DNA of 64,000 bases, from positions 62,001 through 126,000 of the forward strand of contig JAJFKR010000006.1 in NCBI GenBank assembly GCA_021773095.1, given 5' to 3'. Source of the stretch: Woeseiaceae bacterium (GTDB lineage Bacteria > Pseudomonadota > Gammaproteobacteria > Steroidobacterales > Woeseiaceae). Below, one piece after another: positions 16,206 through 24,781 of this stretch. Within the stretch, counting starts at the first letter, position 1; each line of letters opens with the position of its first letter. The notes beneath the pieces were generated by a model. That model had not been told where the DNA came from and searched no databases. It saw only the letters and a program-made list of their open reading frames with translations. The position numbers were made by a program, and so were the translations under genes.

Positions 16206-17234
16206 TTGACTACCTCTAAAGGGCCGCTGATGACGGCGGCCGCAAATCCTCAAACGCCCGATACCGGGAAACGACTCGAGCTCTATCGCCTGATGCAGGC
16301 TTGTCGCGTCATGGAACAACGTGCGTACGATCTTTTCATGCAGAACCTGATCAAGGGCACATCGCATCTTGCGCTCGGCCAGGAAGCGGTTGCAGCGGGT
16401 TTTGGCGCGGCGATGCGCGAAGACGATTACACGTTCTGCACCTACCGCGGCCACAACCACACCCTGGTGCGCGGCGTATCCATGACGGGCATTCTCGGCG
16501 AATTGATGGGACGCGAATGTGGACTCCTGAGCGGCAAGGGCGGCTCGATGCATCTTATGGATGTCGAGAAAGGGGCGATGGGGTCCTACGCGATCATTGG
16601 CGCACACATGCCGATCGCCGCAGGAGCGGCCTGGTCGGCTCAATACCGCAAGTCGGGTCAGGTATCCGTCTGTTTCTTCGGAGATGGCACGACGAATATT
16701 GGCGCATTTCACGAAGCGTTGAATTTTGCGGCTATCTGGGACCTGCCGGTGGTGTTTGTTTGCGAGAACAACCTTTATATGGAGTACACGCCGATCGGCG
16801 ATGTAACGGCTGTAAAAAATCCTGCTGCTGACCGGGCGCCGGCCTACGGGCTTGAGCCGGTGGTGATCGACGGGAACGATGCAGATGTCGTTTACGCCGT
16901 TGCACAGGCGGCGCTCGAAAAAGCACGTGATGGCAAGGGTCCCAGTCTGATTGAAGTACAGACCTATCGTCATGGCGGTCACTCACGAGCCGATCCTGGC
17001 AAGTATCGCCCCGACGAAGAAGTTGCTGCCTGGAAGGAACGCGATCCCATTACGACGTATCGCGCACGATTGCTGGCAGACGGTGTTGATGAAGCCGCCA
17101 TCGTTGCGGTCGAAGAAGAACAGGCCGCCCGCGTCGACAAAGCCGAGGAGACGGCGCGAAACAGTGGTCCGCCACCGCTGGAAATAGCCGATACCGACGT
17201 CTGGGCCGACGGGAGTTCGAGGTGGCGAAATTGA
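16206..17234 (+). CDS. Thiamine-diphosphate dehydrogenase E1 alpha subunit (acetoin/2-oxoacid type)
   Basis: The 342-residue protein matches the alpha chain of heterotetrameric 2-oxoacid dehydrogenases: LYRLMQACRVMEQRAYDLF at the start, SHLALGQEAVAAG, YRGHNHTLVRG, and the ThDP/Mg motif FFGDGTTNIGAFHEALNFAAIW. The late GHSRADPGKYR segment is the conserved phosphorylation-loop region. The first start is a TTG; an ATG at 16230 (MTAAANPQTP) with AAAGGG upstream is also possible. With E1 beta and E2 downstream it forms a complete decarboxylating core. The substrate could be acetoin, a branched-chain 2-oxoacid or something new, as pyruvate is covered by aceE. Confidence 0.88.
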   Translation: MTTSKGPLMTAAANPQTPDTGKRLELYRLMQACRVMEQRAYDLFMQNLIKGTSHLALGQEAVAAGFGAAMREDDYTFCTYRGHNHTLVRGVSMTGILGELMGRECGLLSGKGGSMHLMDVEKGAMGSYAIIGAHMPIAAGAAWSAQYRKSGQVSVCFFGDGTTNIGAFHEALNFAAIWDLPVVFVCENNLYMEYTPIGDVTAVKNPAADRAPAYGLEPVVIDGNDADVVYAVAQAALEKARDGKGPSLIEVQTYRHGGHSRADPGKYRPDEEVAAWKERDPITTYRARLLADGVDEAAIVAVEEEQAARVDKAEETARNSGPPPLEIADTDVWADGSSRWRN

Positions 17235-17271
17235 GTTCCAGGAATACTGAAGCAGATCAACGGAGACCGAC

Positions 17272-18249
17272 TTGGAGAAACTAAGCTACAGAGAAGCTGT
17301 GTCGGCGGCGATCGCACAAGAGATGCGACGCGACGACTCCGTGGTCTTTCTCGGTGAAGATATCGCAGCGGCTGGTGGGGTTTTTAAAACCACTGAAGGA
17401 TTGCTCGACGAATTCGGCCCGCTCCGGGTTCGTGATACGCCGATTTCCGAACAAGCCATTCTCGGCGCCGCAGCGGGCGCAGCAATGACGGGCTTGCGGC
17501 CGATAGCAGAGATCATGTTTTCGGACTTCTTCGCTGTTTGCTGGGACATCGTCGTGAACCAGATCGCGAAGACGCGTTTCATGTCCGATGGCCAATGTTC
17601 GTTCCCGCTGGTTATTCGCAGTGCGAACGGCGGTGGCGCACGCTTCGGCGCACAGCACTCGCAATCCGTTGAAAACTGGGCGATGGCAGTTCCCGGTCTA
17701 AAGGTAGTTGCGCCTTCGAACGCAGCGGACGTGAAAGGCTTACTGGCTGCGTCAATTCGCGATCCCGACCCGGTGTTGTTCTTCGAGCAAAAGTCGATGT
17801 ACGGATTGAAGTCCGATGTACCGGAAGGCGAACACGTCGTGCCGCTGGGGCAGGCCGCTGTTGCACGGGAAGGCAGTGATGTGACGATCGTTGCGCTCGC
17901 CGCGATGGTGCCACGGGCGCTCAAGGCGGCCGAGACCTTGCAAAACGAACACAATATCTCAGCTGAAGTGATTGATGTCCGATCGCTGGTGCCGCTGGAT
18001 ACGACGACGATATTTGCATCGGTCACGAAAACAGGGCGATTGGTGACGGTCGAAGAGAACCCACGACTTTGTGGTTGGGGTGCCGAGGTGTCATCGCTGG
18101 TTGCCGAAGAATTATTCTGGGATCTCGACAGTCCGATTGTCAGAGTCACAACGCCGCACATTCCGCTGCCATCGGCGGACACACTGGAAGATGCAGTGAT
18201 GCCGAGTCCGGCACGCATCATCGAAAATGTCCTGCAGATGGCGGACTGA
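17272..18249 (+). CDS. Thiamine-diphosphate dehydrogenase E1 beta subunit (acetoin/2-oxoacid type)
   Basis: The 325-residue protein begins MEKLSYREAVSAAIAQEM and shows the beta-chain landmarks VVFLGEDIAAAGGVFKTTEGL, DTPISEQAILGAAAGAAMTG, and the C-terminal transketolase domain with IDVRSLVPLDTTTI and VTVEENPRLCGWGAEVSS. The start is TTG, with GGAG about seven bases ahead. It supplies half of the ThDP active site together with E1 alpha. The E2 gene follows after 10 bases. Confidence 0.9.
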   Translation: MEKLSYREAVSAAIAQEMRRDDSVVFLGEDIAAAGGVFKTTEGLLDEFGPLRVRDTPISEQAILGAAAGAAMTGLRPIAEIMFSDFFAVCWDIVVNQIAKTRFMSDGQCSFPLVIRSANGGGARFGAQHSQSVENWAMAVPGLKVVAPSNAADVKGLLAASIRDPDPVLFFEQKSMYGLKSDVPEGEHVVPLGQAAVAREGSDVTIVALAAMVPRALKAAETLQNEHNISAEVIDVRSLVPLDTTTIFASVTKTGRLVTVEENPRLCGWGAEVSSLVAEELFWDLDSPIVRVTTPHIPLPSADTLEDAVMPSPARIIENVLQMAD

Positions 18250-18259
18250 GGAAACCGAT

Positions 18260-19444
18260 ATGGATGTATTAATGCCACAACTCGGCGAAACAGTCGCCGA
18301 AGGCACGATAGCGGCCTGGCACAAACAAGCGGGTGACGCGGTCGAAAAAGGTGACGTGTTACTGGACGTCGAAACGGACAAGGTCGCAACCGAAATTGAA
18401 GCGCCTGTCACGGGTGTACTGTCGAGCATCGACATCGCTGAGGGTGAAACGGTCGATGTGGGTACTGTACTGGCAGTTATTGCAGTTGAGGGCGACGTCA
18501 TCGGGGAAAAACCCGCGGACAGCAAGCCCGTAGCGGCGAAAGCCGAAGCGCCGTCTCCGGGCGGCCTGCCACCAAAATCGGGCAACGACAAACTGTCGCC
18601 GGCGGTGAAGAGGCTTTTGAAACAGCACGGTCTCGACATAGCGAATATTTCAGGGACCGGACGTGACGGCCGCGTTACGCGGCAAAACGTACTCGATTAC
18701 GTTGATCAGGGCGGATCCGCGCCAGTCAATGCGGCCTCGGGCGAACGGATTCCGTTTGATCGCGTACGCAAAGTAACGGCCGCACACATGGTCCGATCGA
18801 AGGCGATTTCCCCGCATGTATTGCAAACCATCGATGCCGATTTCCTCGCAGTGGATATCTCGAGAAGGGCACACAAAGACCAGTGGAAGTCCGACACGGG
18901 ATACTCCTTAAGCTATTTGCCCTACGTCGCGCGAGCCGTCTGCAAAGCGATTGTCGATTTTCCGCGCGTCAACGCAAGCGTCGACGAAGATGCGCTGGTC
19001 ATTCATGCGGACATAAACCTTGCGATCGCAATCGATCTGAATCACGAGGGCCTGGTAGCCGCTGTGACGCGGAACGCCGGCACGATGTCAGTGTCCAAAC
19101 TTGCGGAGCAGTTTAACGATCTGATAAGCAGAGCCAGGACAAACAAGTTGAAGCCGGACGATTTGCAGGGGGGTACCTATACGCTGTCAAACCCAGGACC
19201 CTTTGGCACCTTGTTTACTGCTCCCATTATTAATCAGCCACAAGTCGGAATCCTGTCGATGGACGCAGTGAAGAAGCGACCGCATGTCATTGAGACACCG
19301 GGGGGTGATTCCATAGCTATTCGGCCGGTCGGCATACTGGCGCACTCATTCGATCATCGTGCTGTGGACGGTGCGTATTCGGCAGCTTTCTTGAATCGAT
19401 TGAAGACGATCATCGAAACAACAGACTGGGATAGTGAGTTTTAA
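18260..19444 (+). CDS. Dihydrolipoamide acyltransferase E2 component
   Basis: Three E2 parts are seen in order. The first is one lipoyl domain (1-75) with the modified lysine K41 in VETDKVATEIEAP. The second is an E3-binding domain (about 112-150, SPAVKRLLKQHGLDIANISG). The third is a catalytic domain (about 165-394) ending with the active-site motif HSFDHRAVDG. The ATG at 18260 has GAGGA seven bases upstream; the longer frame beginning at 18227 is rejected. No E3 gene is in this cluster, so the Lpd encoded at 49720-51207 may serve. The following cytochrome gene starts one base after the stop. Confidence 0.9.
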   Translation: MDVLMPQLGETVAEGTIAAWHKQAGDAVEKGDVLLDVETDKVATEIEAPVTGVLSSIDIAEGETVDVGTVLAVIAVEGDVIGEKPADSKPVAAKAEAPSPGGLPPKSGNDKLSPAVKRLLKQHGLDIANISGTGRDGRVTRQNVLDYVDQGGSAPVNAASGERIPFDRVRKVTAAHMVRSKAISPHVLQTIDADFLAVDISRRAHKDQWKSDTGYSLSYLPYVARAVCKAIVDFPRVNASVDEDALVIHADINLAIAIDLNHEGLVAAVTRNAGTMSVSKLAEQFNDLISRARTNKLKPDDLQGGTYTLSNPGPFGTLFTAPIINQPQVGILSMDAVKKRPHVIETPGGDSIAIRPVGILAHSFDHRAVDGAYSAAFLNRLKTIIETTDWDSEF

Positions 19445-21196
19445 ATGACAAACACACGATGGTTGAGAGGCTTAATACTCGCGAGCACGTTGCTGGCGAC
19501 TGCAGCTTATGCACAAGTGAAGCTGGACGCCTATGCGAAAAGGGGCGAGGCGCTTTACAACCAGCCTGCCTCTTGTGCTGTCTGCCACAAACAGGACGGG
19601 ACCGGTCTGATCGGCCCGGATATCACGTACGGACCGACTGCGGCGACGATCCTCGAGCAAATGCTGAATAACCCGCAGATGGCCGCGATTTCTCAGGAAT
19701 TGAAAGCCGATAATGAAGACCTGATCGCGCTGGCCGTTTACATTCGGACCTTCTCCGGGCAGGAGACCGATGAAAAAACTGTAGTCGACCAGCGTGCGCA
19801 ACTCGTTAGCGCACGCGCCAGGACGGAGACGGACCTGGTTTTTCCGAAGACGGCACGTGATGAGGCCGTTGAGGCTGTACAGTCGTGGGATTCAGTCATT
19901 GCCGACTGGCAGCGTCGCTCGTCCGAAGGCTCGATATTCGAAGAGTATGATTCGCAAGTCGTAGCGACGTTTGATCCAGGCAAACCCCGCTTCAAGCCGA
20001 AGAAGGGCAAAACCTATTTCTACGAGAACGTTGGCAACTCGGCAAACCTTGCGGTACTTGGGCCCGGTGCGACCAATGGGAAATCAAGCCAGGTTGTCGT
20101 CGGCGACGCCAGGACACATAAGGTCATTGCGAGTTACGAGTTGCCGGTCAGCCTGCGCGCGGCGGTACATACGACGATCGTTTCGGCCGATGGTAAGTAT
20201 GTATACATCGTTGGTTCAAAACCCAATACCGAGCCGACGAATCAAATCAAGGCACTCGACGCTCCGGCGACATTGCTAAAAGTCGATGCTGTGACGCTGC
20301 AACCGATATTGCAACAGACGATGGGCGGACGCTTGCATCACGGCATGGTATTTCGTGACAAGTACGTGTTGCTGGATACGTTTTCACGCGACCCGGACGG
20401 TCTCGATGTGATGCTGCTGGATCCTGCGACCGACAAGATTATCGGTGGCGTTCGGGATGAGGATTTGGGTGGGTCTTCGTATACGGCGTACACGGACGAC
20501 GATTACATATACATACTCATGGAGCCGGTTGGCTATGCATCGCACCGATCCACCGGCATGCTCGGCGCGAAAAATCTCTACGGCGGCAAAATCACGACGA
20601 TGAAGCCGTTTTGGGTCGCGAAGCTCGATCCGGACACCTGGGAGGTCGTGCAGGAGTACCCCTATCCGGGTTTCCGCGGCGATTGGGTTGTCATCGATGC
20701 GAAGAAAGAATTCATGTACGTCACAGCCGGTGGAACCTCGAACGTCAGCAAGATCAATCTCGCGACAGGCGCAGTGATTTGGGCGGCCGGTGCGGGCATT
20801 AGCCCGTATGGCGCCAGCCTTAATCAGGACGAGACGGAACTCTGGGTTGCCAACAAGGGCGAGCATACCGGGCACTTCGGTCGCACGCTGTCAGTACTCA
20901 AAGCCGATAGCGGCCAGCAGGTTGCCACACTGTTTTCGGGTTACGAAGTCGATCACCTGCTGCTGTCGCCGAACGGCAAGGAAATGTGGGCGACCAGTAA
21001 CGGCGAGGGCCGTATTTACGTTTACGACGCAGCGTCACATGAGCAAATCAGCGTTATTCAGATGCCACAGAACGGTGATCCGCACGGGCTCGTTTGGGTG
21101 CACTACGACAAGAAAGGCGTGGCGAGAGTCGTACGGGATCAGGGCGGTTTTCGCGGTGGCATCAATCCGGCCCTCGGAAAAGCCCTGGACTACTGA
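19445..21196 (+). CDS. Exported mono-haem cytochrome c fused to a beta-propeller
   Basis: After a signal peptide (1-23, ATAAYAQ), an N-terminal cytochrome c domain carries a single haem site C44-A-V-C47-H48 and a plausible axial Met in NNPQMAAIS. From about residue 160 the chain is propeller-like, with blades such as KYVYIVGSKPNTEP, DDDYIYILMEPVGYASH and EFMYVTAGGTSNVSKINLATG. The architecture recalls cytochrome cd1/NirN/NirF relatives, but no second haem site is seen. It probably passes electrons in the periplasm. Immediate linkage to the 2-oxoacid dehydrogenase E2 is unusual; a joint catabolic pathway is inferred. Confidence 0.75.
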   Translation: MTNTRWLRGLILASTLLATAAYAQVKLDAYAKRGEALYNQPASCAVCHKQDGTGLIGPDITYGPTAATILEQMLNNPQMAAISQELKADNEDLIALAVYIRTFSGQETDEKTVVDQRAQLVSARARTETDLVFPKTARDEAVEAVQSWDSVIADWQRRSSEGSIFEEYDSQVVATFDPGKPRFKPKKGKTYFYENVGNSANLAVLGPGATNGKSSQVVVGDARTHKVIASYELPVSLRAAVHTTIVSADGKYVYIVGSKPNTEPTNQIKALDAPATLLKVDAVTLQPILQQTMGGRLHHGMVFRDKYVLLDTFSRDPDGLDVMLLDPATDKIIGGVRDEDLGGSSYTAYTDDDYIYILMEPVGYASHRSTGMLGAKNLYGGKITTMKPFWVAKLDPDTWEVVQEYPYPGFRGDWVVIDAKKEFMYVTAGGTSNVSKINLATGAVIWAAGAGISPYGASLNQDETELWVANKGEHTGHFGRTLSVLKADSGQQVATLFSGYEVDHLLLSPNGKEMWATSNGEGRIYVYDAASHEQISVIQMPQNGDPHGLVWVHYDKKGVARVVRDQGGFRGGINPALGKALDY

Positions 21197-21197
21197 T

Positions 21198-22232
21198 TTG
21201 CGTTGCCTGCTGCCAGCGATACTGTTTCTGCCGCTGGTTGCCTGTGCGGAGCCAGGTCCTGAACAATGTCTCGAAGTCGTTCTGACCGGAACACAAGGCG
21301 GTCCGCCGGCGGTCAATGGATTGGCCGGCGCGGGAACGCTGGTTCGCTACGGCAGCGCTGAAAGCCAGTGCAACGACCTGCAGCTGCAGTTTGACGTCGG
21401 CCGTGGGACCACCATTCGTCTGTCACAGCTGGGTCTGTCGCCCAATGACATCGATGCCGTCTTTCTGACGCATATGCACTCCGACCATACCGAGGGTCTG
21501 CTCGGCCTGATGCAGTTGCGCTGGCATTACACGGGTGGGCCTGTTGACCTCGTTTGCGCTGCGGATGCCGGACTCAATGGCCATACATTGAGTTGCCGTT
21601 CTTTCAGCGAGCACATCGGTGACGCGTTCATCAGTGCGGGTGAAATCGCACAGCGACGGGAAGAAAACAGCCTTCGGCACGAGGACGGTCCTGCGGGTCT
21701 GATTCAATTGCGAGAAGTCGCGAAAACCACTGCACCGGTGGTTGTCTGGCAGTCTGGAGAGGTGTCAGTGAGCGCTATCACAACGACACACATACCGGGA
21801 TCCCTGGCCTATCGAGTTGATACTCCGGCGGGTTCGGTGGTGATCGGAGGCGATGCCGGCAATGAGAAAACAGCCCCGCCTCGGTCGTCTTCGACCAGTG
21901 AGACGGTTGAAGCTCTGGCATATGGCGCGGATTTGCTCGTTCACTCGGCGATCCACCCCATTTTCGCTCCCGATGGGGGCAGTACGTTTCCGGCACCGAC
22001 GTATTTCCGGCAGAGCAATGCCGGGGACCTGGGCGCGATGGCGAAACGGGCCGGAGTCGGGCAACTCGTGCTGACCCATCTCATACCGACTCTGGACACC
22101 CCGTCACACGGACCTTTCAGCGTTCCTGGAGGAGACCTTGACGCGGCGAGTTTCGAATCTGCCGCTCGAAAAAGCGGCTTCGAAGGTCGGGTTCACGTGG
22201 GAAAAGACCTTTTGAGTGTCCGTTTACCCTAA
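21198..22232 (+). CDS. Metallo-beta-lactamase-fold hydrolase, predicted lipoprotein
   Basis: Starting at the TTG right after the cytochrome stop, the product reads MRCLLPAILFLPLVACAEPG, a lipoprotein signal with lipobox LVAC and lipidated C16. The MBL metal motif THMHSDHTEG is intact, with further ligands in VVIGGDAGNEK and VLTHLIPTLD, a layout like ribonuclease Z/arylsulfatase-type members. In-frame codons continue upstream inside the cytochrome gene, but nothing there looks like a start for this protein. It is 344 residues long and probably anchored in the envelope. The substrate is unknown. Confidence 0.78.
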   Translation: MRCLLPAILFLPLVACAEPGPEQCLEVVLTGTQGGPPAVNGLAGAGTLVRYGSAESQCNDLQLQFDVGRGTTIRLSQLGLSPNDIDAVFLTHMHSDHTEGLLGLMQLRWHYTGGPVDLVCAADAGLNGHTLSCRSFSEHIGDAFISAGEIAQRREENSLRHEDGPAGLIQLREVAKTTAPVVVWQSGEVSVSAITTTHIPGSLAYRVDTPAGSVVIGGDAGNEKTAPPRSSSTSETVEALAYGADLLVHSAIHPIFAPDGGSTFPAPTYFRQSNAGDLGAMAKRAGVGQLVLTHLIPTLDTPSHGPFSVPGGDLDAASFESAARKSGFEGRVHVGKDLLSVRLP

Positions 22233-22366
22233 AAATATGTACGACTGCGTCCAAGTCGCAAAATAAACGATATTTTTTTGATTGCGTTAATTCTAACGAT
22301 TATCTATAGTGTAAGCCTGAAAATATCGTAATTCAAAGATAATCATCGAATCTCCCGGGGGGATGT

Positions 22367-24781
22367 ATGTTGACACAATCGAATTCAGGTCTTTTGCAAG
22401 GATGGCTGCCGGCCAAAGCTGGCTTCCTGACAACCAGTCTGGGCATCGCGTTTCTGCTCTCGGCACCACCGCTGCTGGCGCAGGACGGTGCGAATGAGTC
22501 TGCACTTGAAGAGATCGTCGTTACTTCTCGCCGCTACGAAGAATCCATTGAAGACGCGCCGGTCGCGGTCAACGTGATGACCGAAAGCTATTTGAAAAAT
22601 AATCGCATCACACGAGCGGATGACTTGATGGAAGTCAGTCCTGGCACGACCTGGGAAAGTTTCAGCAAGATGCAGCCGGTGGCCAGTATGCGCGGTGTTA
22701 TCGCGCCGACACCGGGTAATGCGTCCAGTGAAGCGTCGATTCAAACGGTGGCCGACAATGTCGTCATCACCAAAGACTCAATGAAGTATCCGACAATCTT
22801 CGATATGAACCGTATCGAAGTCATGCGTGGCCCGCAGGGAACTGCGTTCGGTCGTAATGCGTCGGTAGGTCTCATTCACTTCGTCTCAAATCGGCCGAGC
22901 CAGGAACAGTCCGGCGGTTCGATAACCGGTACAGCCGGAACCGATGAGTTGTTCGAGATCGATGGTTTTATCACCGGTCAGTTCTCGGACACTGTTTCAG
23001 CCCGACTGGCTTTCAACTTCGACTCACAAGATGGGCCCACAGAGTCAATTTCGACGGGCGAAGGGCTCGACGGCGATGAAAACACGGCGTTTAGAGCATC
23101 ATTCCTGTTTGAACCCAGTGACACATTCAGTGCCTATTTCAAAATTGAGCACAGCATAGACCGGGATGAGGCGCCGGTTCGTAGTGCGTTCTATCAGCCA
23201 GGTACTGGGCTGGACCTCGCAACGGATCCGTTCGTCGGGGGTCGAGACACCGGTGACGGTCCTTATGCCGAAACGTTTTTTGCCAGCAGCGATCCATTCA
23301 AAAACGAGATCTCGTCTGGCTTCGATTTTCACACGGACCGGGATATCACGACGTTGGCGGCGGAGCTGGTCTGGGATCTTGACAACGGTCTCACCGTGAC
23401 ATCGATCACCGGATACCTTGATGGCGATACGGACTCTCTGATGGATCTCGTTGGTACGCCGAATAACGTGTCGTTCCAGGAAGTGAAAAACGACGCACAA
23501 TCGTTTAGTACGGAGCTTCGTATCGATAACGTCGGCAGCGATGCCAGCGTTCGATGGCTGGCTGGTGTTTATTACATGACCGACGAAGAGGACCGTTTCG
23601 AGCAAAATATCTTCCAGGCGGATGGTGCTCGTCTCGGGCCATTTGTAGAAACCCATATGGGAACCGTCGCCAACAACATCACGGATAGCTACTCAGTTTT
23701 CGGCGAAGTAACGTTCGATCTGTCAGACCGCGTGTCCCTGACCTACGGCGGACGTTTCGTTAACGACGACAAAGATTACCTGTATGGCGTACGCGCCTGG
23801 GGTACCAACAAGCAGATTGGTGGTGTGCCCGGCGTTGGTCCTGGTATCGACGGTGTGGCTCAGGTTTGCCCGTTTGTGGGTCCGCCAAATCCCACTTGCG
23901 GGTCTGCAGCAAGCCCCCTTGGCTTTGAGAACCATCCTGTTAGCGATTCCTGGGATGATTACATCAGCAAGCTGTCTCTCAGCTTTGCGATTAATGACAA
24001 TCTGAATCTGTACGGCCTGTATTCAGAAGGTTTCAAGAGCGGTACCTTCCAGCCTGACGCACGCAACAAGGCAAGCGCTGACATCGTTGTAGAGCCGGAA
24101 ACATCAACCAACTTCGAGGTTGGATTGAAGGGCGCAGGCGAGCGATACCGTTATGCGGTTACCGCGTACTTCCTGGAAGTAGACGACGTGCAAACCATCA
24201 ACCTCGTGCCGGTCGGCGCGGGATTTACCGGCTTGATCAGTAATGTCGGTAAAGTGGAGTCAACGGGTCTCGAGCTGGAAGGCACATTCCTTTTGAGCGA
24301 TGACTTTCTTGTCAGCGGTACTGTGGGTCTTATCGACGCCGAAATGAAAGATACGCTGGACCCGACGGGTGCAATTGACCCGAGTACTGGCCAGATCTTT
24401 GACCTGGCCGGACATCGGCCGGCGGGTGCGCCGGAGTGGACTTACACCCTGTTTGGTGAATACACGGCCCATCTTGGCAATGGCTCGCAATTGTTGTTCC
24501 GCGCCGATTACAGGGCGCGCAGTGATGTGTTCAACCAGACGTCGAATCGCTTCACGACGCCACCACTTCGACTGCGTCCTGAAGTGGGCAACTGGGGTGC
24601 GCGAGTTACCTGGACAGCACCGAATCAGAATCTCAGTATTTCAGCGTGGGGCAAAAACCTCAACGAAGATATCGATATTGAGAACTTCGGTCCGCCAAGC
24701 CCTTGCTGCGCCTCGTTCGCAGCAGGATTCCGTGGCAAGCGCAGCTACGGCGTAACGGCGACTTACGACTTCGGTGGCTAA
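22367..24781 (+). CDS. TonB-dependent outer-membrane receptor
   Basis: The 804-residue protein has a signal peptide, a TonB box-like stretch (LEEIVVTSRRYEESIEDAPVAV, near residues 46-67), and a plug domain with MRGPQGTAFGRNASVGLIHFVSNRP. A 22-stranded barrel follows, ending at a terminal aromatic strand (YGVTATYDFGG). It imports a scarce or bulky ligand, such as a siderophore, glycan or aromatic oligomer, using the TonB system. The ATG at 22367 has a GGGGGG run just upstream. The 134-bp gap before it holds AT-rich promoter-like DNA. It overlaps the RidA-like gene by eight bases, with a terminator just beyond. Confidence 0.92.
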   Translation: MLTQSNSGLLQGWLPAKAGFLTTSLGIAFLLSAPPLLAQDGANESALEEIVVTSRRYEESIEDAPVAVNVMTESYLKNNRITRADDLMEVSPGTTWESFSKMQPVASMRGVIAPTPGNASSEASIQTVADNVVITKDSMKYPTIFDMNRIEVMRGPQGTAFGRNASVGLIHFVSNRPSQEQSGGSITGTAGTDELFEIDGFITGQFSDTVSARLAFNFDSQDGPTESISTGEGLDGDENTAFRASFLFEPSDTFSAYFKIEHSIDRDEAPVRSAFYQPGTGLDLATDPFVGGRDTGDGPYAETFFASSDPFKNEISSGFDFHTDRDITTLAAELVWDLDNGLTVTSITGYLDGDTDSLMDLVGTPNNVSFQEVKNDAQSFSTELRIDNVGSDASVRWLAGVYYMTDEEDRFEQNIFQADGARLGPFVETHMGTVANNITDSYSVFGEVTFDLSDRVSLTYGGRFVNDDKDYLYGVRAWGTNKQIGGVPGVGPGIDGVAQVCPFVGPPNPTCGSAASPLGFENHPVSDSWDDYISKLSLSFAINDNLNLYGLYSEGFKSGTFQPDARNKASADIVVEPETSTNFEVGLKGAGERYRYAVTAYFLEVDDVQTINLVPVGAGFTGLISNVGKVESTGLELEGTFLLSDDFLVSGTVGLIDAEMKDTLDPTGAIDPSTGQIFDLAGHRPAGAPEWTYTLFGEYTAHLGNGSQLLFRADYRARSDVFNQTSNRFTTPPLRLRPEVGNWGARVTWTAPNQNLSISAWGKNLNEDIDIENFGPPSPCCASFAAGFRGKRSYGVTATYDFGG

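Noticed and set aside
17286..18389. Long minus-strand frame of 367 codons opposite E1 beta and E2
   Set aside because: It is low-complexity, rich in Ser/Thr/Arg, lacks any family motif, and is the antisense shadow of well-recognised genes.
20790..21197. Upstream extension of the MBL-fold frame into the cytochrome gene
   Set aside because: The extension is out of frame with the cytochrome and Arg/Ser-rich; the TTG at 21198 gives a proper lipoprotein signal.
22278..22310. Promoter of the TonB receptor (TTGATT with TATCTA or TATAGT)
   Set aside because: Neither spacing nor -10 match is convincing together; AT-rich DNA gives such hits by chance.
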